From Clusia tigrina (Eukaryota > Arthropoda > Insecta > Diptera > Clusiidae): a stretch of 64,000 bases of DNA. Of the stretch, positions 61,566 through 64,000 are shown piece after piece. A program made the position numbers and the translations under genes. How positions within the stretch are numbered: position 1 is the first letter of the stretch; each line of letters starts with the position of its first letter. The stretch is from positions 127,083,829-127,147,828 of the forward strand of contig OV050032.1 in the NCBI GenBank assembly GCA_920105625.2, in the 5' to 3' direction. The notes beneath the pieces are model-generated. The model was not told the origin of the DNA, ran no database searches, and worked only from the letters and a program-made list of their open reading frames with translations.

Positions 61566-61877
61566 ATATTTACAAATAAACATTACAGTCTACGTCTTCA
61601 CTTTTCTGGTGTTCCAGTTACGCAGTTGTTATTTGGTGTCAGTGGCTCAAGCCCACTGACCTACTGCAAGTAAAAGTGTCGTCGGTGCATTCTAAATGCC
61701 CCTCGTCAGCTTGACTGCAGAACTGTGACACCCTAAAAGTTTACATCATAATTATTGAATAAATACTGTTCATTTACAATATTTGCACCCTAAAAATATG
61801 TGCGTTCTTAATGAATTTAATAGGAGCCGGTGCTGTGAGTCAACTACGCGTAAGTAGCTTGATTCTAACTCACAACA

Positions 61878-61893
61878 TCCCTCCCCTCTTTCT
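61878..61893 (-). promoter_or_regulatory. polypurine tract
   Basis: AGAAAGAGGGGAGGGA on the minus strand, 16 uninterrupted purines ending exactly at the LTR start TGTTGTG. Confidence 0.85.
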
Positions 61894-62389
61894 AAAAGAA
61901 GTTAGTGCAACTAACTTCCATAAAATCTTTACAATATTTTTCTTGCACTGTAAACAATTATGTGCATCGATTGAACTCTATATTACATACATATGACTTG
62001 TTTTTATTTACATCTTTTTTTTTTTTAAAATCGCCTTATTTGGGTTCTATCACGGTTTTTTTCTTCCTTTTTTATTCTTTTCTTTTCCATATATATATAT
62101 ATATTTTTTTTTTTCTAGCTTTTATTTTCTTTTGTAGTTTTCTTTCTTTTATTTTTATTTTGTTTTTCTTTACTTTGTTTTTGTTTTTGTTTGATTGTTT
62201 TTTTTTTATTTTTATCCATCATTATTTTTTTTTTAAATTCCCCTTTTTATAATTTGGTCTTTCATTGACTCTTTTCTCATTAGCGTATCTACAAATATCT
62301 AAACAATGACACAATTCTATTCTATACATAAAACCTTATATTATACTGCGCCCTCTGCTACCTGCTGGTCCAGTTGACGACTGTCGTTG
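61894..62389 (-). other. AT-rich 3' untranslated region of last element
   Basis: Rich in T-runs on the plus strand, including a short TA run at about 62089-62103. No coding sequence is visible; plus-strand frames here are Phe/Leu-rich products of the T-runs. Confidence 0.6.
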
Positions 62390-62815
62390 TCAGAGTGAAG
62401 TCCCTCGATGAACTCTGCATACCCCTCCCTTCTTTCTGGACCGGTACGTAAAAAGATGATGCAAGCTTGCGCGATTAGATGCGCTTCTGACGAAGTCAAA
62501 ATAAATATTCGATATTCGCTTAGTGAGTGACAATGGATATTTTCTCATTGGAGAAATCGTTACGAAGTTTAGCCGATAAATCTTGGCTATGTTATGTTTG
62601 ATCTTTTCGTGGTTAAAAACGATTTTTTGCGCCAGGAGATTATTCTGCGAAGCTAATTGAACGATGTAGTTGTGGCTGTTATTTTTATTGTAGTCGTTTC
62701 TCGGTGGAATTACGGAGTTACCTCGGGTTTTGGCTAAAATTATCTCTTTTTCATTTTCGACAATAATACAATATACATACTGATATATGTAATAATGGCA
62801 AACACGTTGGATTCT
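62390..62815 (-). pseudogene. unidentified coding remnant, 141 open codons
   Basis: Open minus-strand frame between TAA 62816-62818 and TGA 62390-62392. It has no ATG near its 5' end (the only obvious one is far downstream), so it is a fragment. 141 codons without a stop in sequence this AT-rich is unlikely by chance. Visible features: IILAKTRGNSVIPPRN, NYIVQLASQNNLLAQK, and a basic end with RSRKKGG overlapping a 16-nt polypurine run. Its place as the last frame before the 3' UTR suggests the C-terminus of pol or an env-like protein. I do not recognise the family. Confidence 0.5.
62422..62437 (-). other. second 16-nt polypurine run
   Basis: AGAAAGAAGGGAGGGG on the minus strand, very like the polypurine tract at 61878-61893 and about 540 bp upstream of it, inside the remnant frame. 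It could be an internal polypurine tract or the scar of an older element end. Confidence 0.5.
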
Positions 62816-62818
62816 TTA

Positions 62819-64000
62819 TACGGACAACGTACATGTTAGTGCTTTTCATGCCATTTAGTCAGTTATGCAATAAAACTCAAGTATTATTAGACTTTTACTA
62901 GTCAGATAGAGACTCTTCCATTCGGCCGATACCATCTCCATTTTTTTATAAGCTTAAATCGTAGTCATCTCGCAGATGGGAAGTTGAAAGCTCTTCCACT
63001 TTTTCATATAAAAATGAATTCTCACTAATTTCGTTTTCATTTTTTCCAACCCAAAAATTATCTCCGGACATTATCGTTGCCAAACTCGTCTTTCTTCCTT
63101 TGCGGCTTACTGATCACTTTTCTTCTACGTCTTCTTACTTCTTCTCATTCAGTCAGATTTTTGTTCGCTGCACTTGCATTTCATCTACTGGTCTCCTGGA
63201 TGTTGGTTAACATCTTACTCAGTCTTCGACGCTGCAGGAAGTCCCTTCCAGGTTCATGCTGCACCATATTGAACCATCCAGATGTTTGTTCACCAACGCC
63301 TGAATATCTAAAAACAATACGCTTAGCTTATCGGACTTGCCGAGTTTTAATTATTCTTACTAGCTATTACATTCATTCAATTTTTAACGTAAACAGTAAA
63401 TTGGATTCAAATCTATATATCGCTCATCTACTACGTCTTAACAAACAAACTATAAACAAGTAACAAAAACTATTTCCTTTACAAATACTATTAATTAACT
63501 ATAATACATTTTTTTACAATTGTTGGCGGCATTAAAACTTTAAATCCTTCTCAAATATATACATTTTACAAAAATTTGCTTCATACATAACAATTATTTT
63601 CTAATTTAATTATATGCCGCCCAAAAAAAAAATTTTTTTATATCAATTCTTGGCAAAACTAGTGCCTTTTACATAAGCGAGATTATTTAAGATAAACCCG
63701 TTTATGTGAAAACATTGTCCATTGCATGACTATATCTTTCATCGCATACAATTGACTTTTTATTTAAATTTACTTCTAGCCTGATATGTATATATCCATT
63801 AACGATTCTATTTTCCATCCTGTAATCAGCCCGTATATGAATACATACATACATTCAAGGCGCTTTAAATTACCTAGAATTAATTACTAACGTTATTTTC
63901 CCCAATTAACTACACATTTTTTCGAATTTCCATACGCTAATTTCCTAAACAATACACAGTTAAAACCTATGTACGAGTATATCTACATATAGCCTGCTGC
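62819..64000 (-). other. AT-rich interior of last element, decayed or unidentified
   Basis: Short minus-strand frames look protein-like but broken: 62946-63071 (41 codons from ATG) and 63184-63327 (48 codons). They are in different frames from each other and from 62390-62815. Beyond about 63465 the sequence is AT-rich with TATG-type simple repeats and nothing recognisable. The plus-strand frame at 63077-63463 is antisense and starts with TTG. Confidence 0.4.

Larger units (their letters stand above)
61367..61877 (-). repeat. 3' LTR with perfect 33-bp terminal inverted repeats
   Basis: 61367-61399 and 61845-61877 are exact reverse complements (TGTTGTGAGTTAG to TTACGCGTA). On the minus strand it carries TATATAAG and then AATAAA, and is preceded by a polypurine tract, as expected of an LTR rather than a MITE. 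Confidence 0.85.
61367..64000 (-). mobile_element. LTR retrotransposon of unidentified family, 3' end only
   Basis: A minus-strand element entering from the right edge. The 511-bp 3' LTR (61367-61877) abuts satellite on one side and a clean polypurine tract on the other. The interior shows an AT-rich 3' region, then a 141-codon remnant frame and further AT-rich, decayed sequence. Pol is not in the window, so the family (Ty3/gypsy-like is a guess) and the target duplication cannot be determined. Confidence 0.8.

Noticed and set aside
61367..61877. Stand-alone MITE call for the 511-bp inverted-repeat unit
   Set aside because: The exact polypurine tract at its border plus TATA and AATAAA fit an LTR better; no flanking target duplication is visible around the 511 bp alone.
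61905..62252. 115-codon Phe/Leu-rich plus-strand frame resembling a membrane protein
   Set aside because: Low-complexity translation of T-runs in the 3' UTR.
63077..63463. 128-codon plus-strand hydrophobic frame
   Set aside because: Starts with TTG, is antisense to the minus-strand element and lacks recognisable domains.

Overview
The window is repeat DNA from a eukaryotic, most likely insect, genome. The host guess is a higher fly (Diptera; a tephritid-like fly would fit). It rests on the AT-rich background, TATG/TA microsatellites, the copia plus BEL/Pao retrotransposon mix and an insect-type tRNA-Tyr primer site, so it is an inference. No host protein-coding gene, tRNA, rRNA or CRISPR array was found.

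Backbone: a head-to-tail AT-rich satellite with a 174-bp monomer fills 1-28577 (running off the left edge) and 40567-53069, with short remnants at 32533-32769 and 61242-61366. This is about 41 kb in one orientation. It is organised in places into higher-order repeats of about 10 monomers: 1746/1920 bp near 1.6-5.3 kb, 1740/1741 bp near 19-22.4 kb, and 1733/2603 bp near 46.6-51.9 kb. The many 61-218 codon open frames on its minus strand arise because 174 is divisible by 3; they are not treated as genes.

Insertions, left to right: (1) 28578-32532, a minus-strand Ty1/copia element with a perfect ATCTG target duplication, a 162-bp 3' LTR, a 5'-deleted body and two in-frame TGA codons in gag-pol. 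(2) 32770-40566, a plus-strand BEL/Pao element (BEL1) with CCCTA target duplications, 760/690-bp LTRs differing at about six bases plus a TA microsatellite, a long repeat-filled leader and badly decayed gag and pol. (3) 53070-61241, a plus-strand BEL/Pao element (BEL2) with CTGCC target duplications, a tRNA-Tyr primer site, a nearly intact gag-pol split by one frameshift, and a GC-rich second gag-like zinc-knuckle frame running into a 3' LTR whose U3 does not match the 5' LTR. (4) 61367-64000 and beyond, a minus-strand LTR element of unidentified family; its 511-bp 3' LTR has perfect 33-bp inverted ends, a TATA box and AATAAA, is preceded by a clean polypurine tract, and lies next to a 141-codon degenerate reading frame.

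How the parts relate: the satellite is the target. The three elements with both ends in view carry perfect 5-bp target duplications and nearly identical comparable LTR sequence, so they are recent. The two BEL insertions lie within 2 bp of each other in monomer coordinates. BEL1 looks like a defective element mobilised in trans. The most unusual structures are the second gag-like module with mismatched U3 in BEL2, the repeat-built leaders of both BEL elements, the long-inverted-end LTR of the last element, and the mix of local higher-order repeat families in the array.
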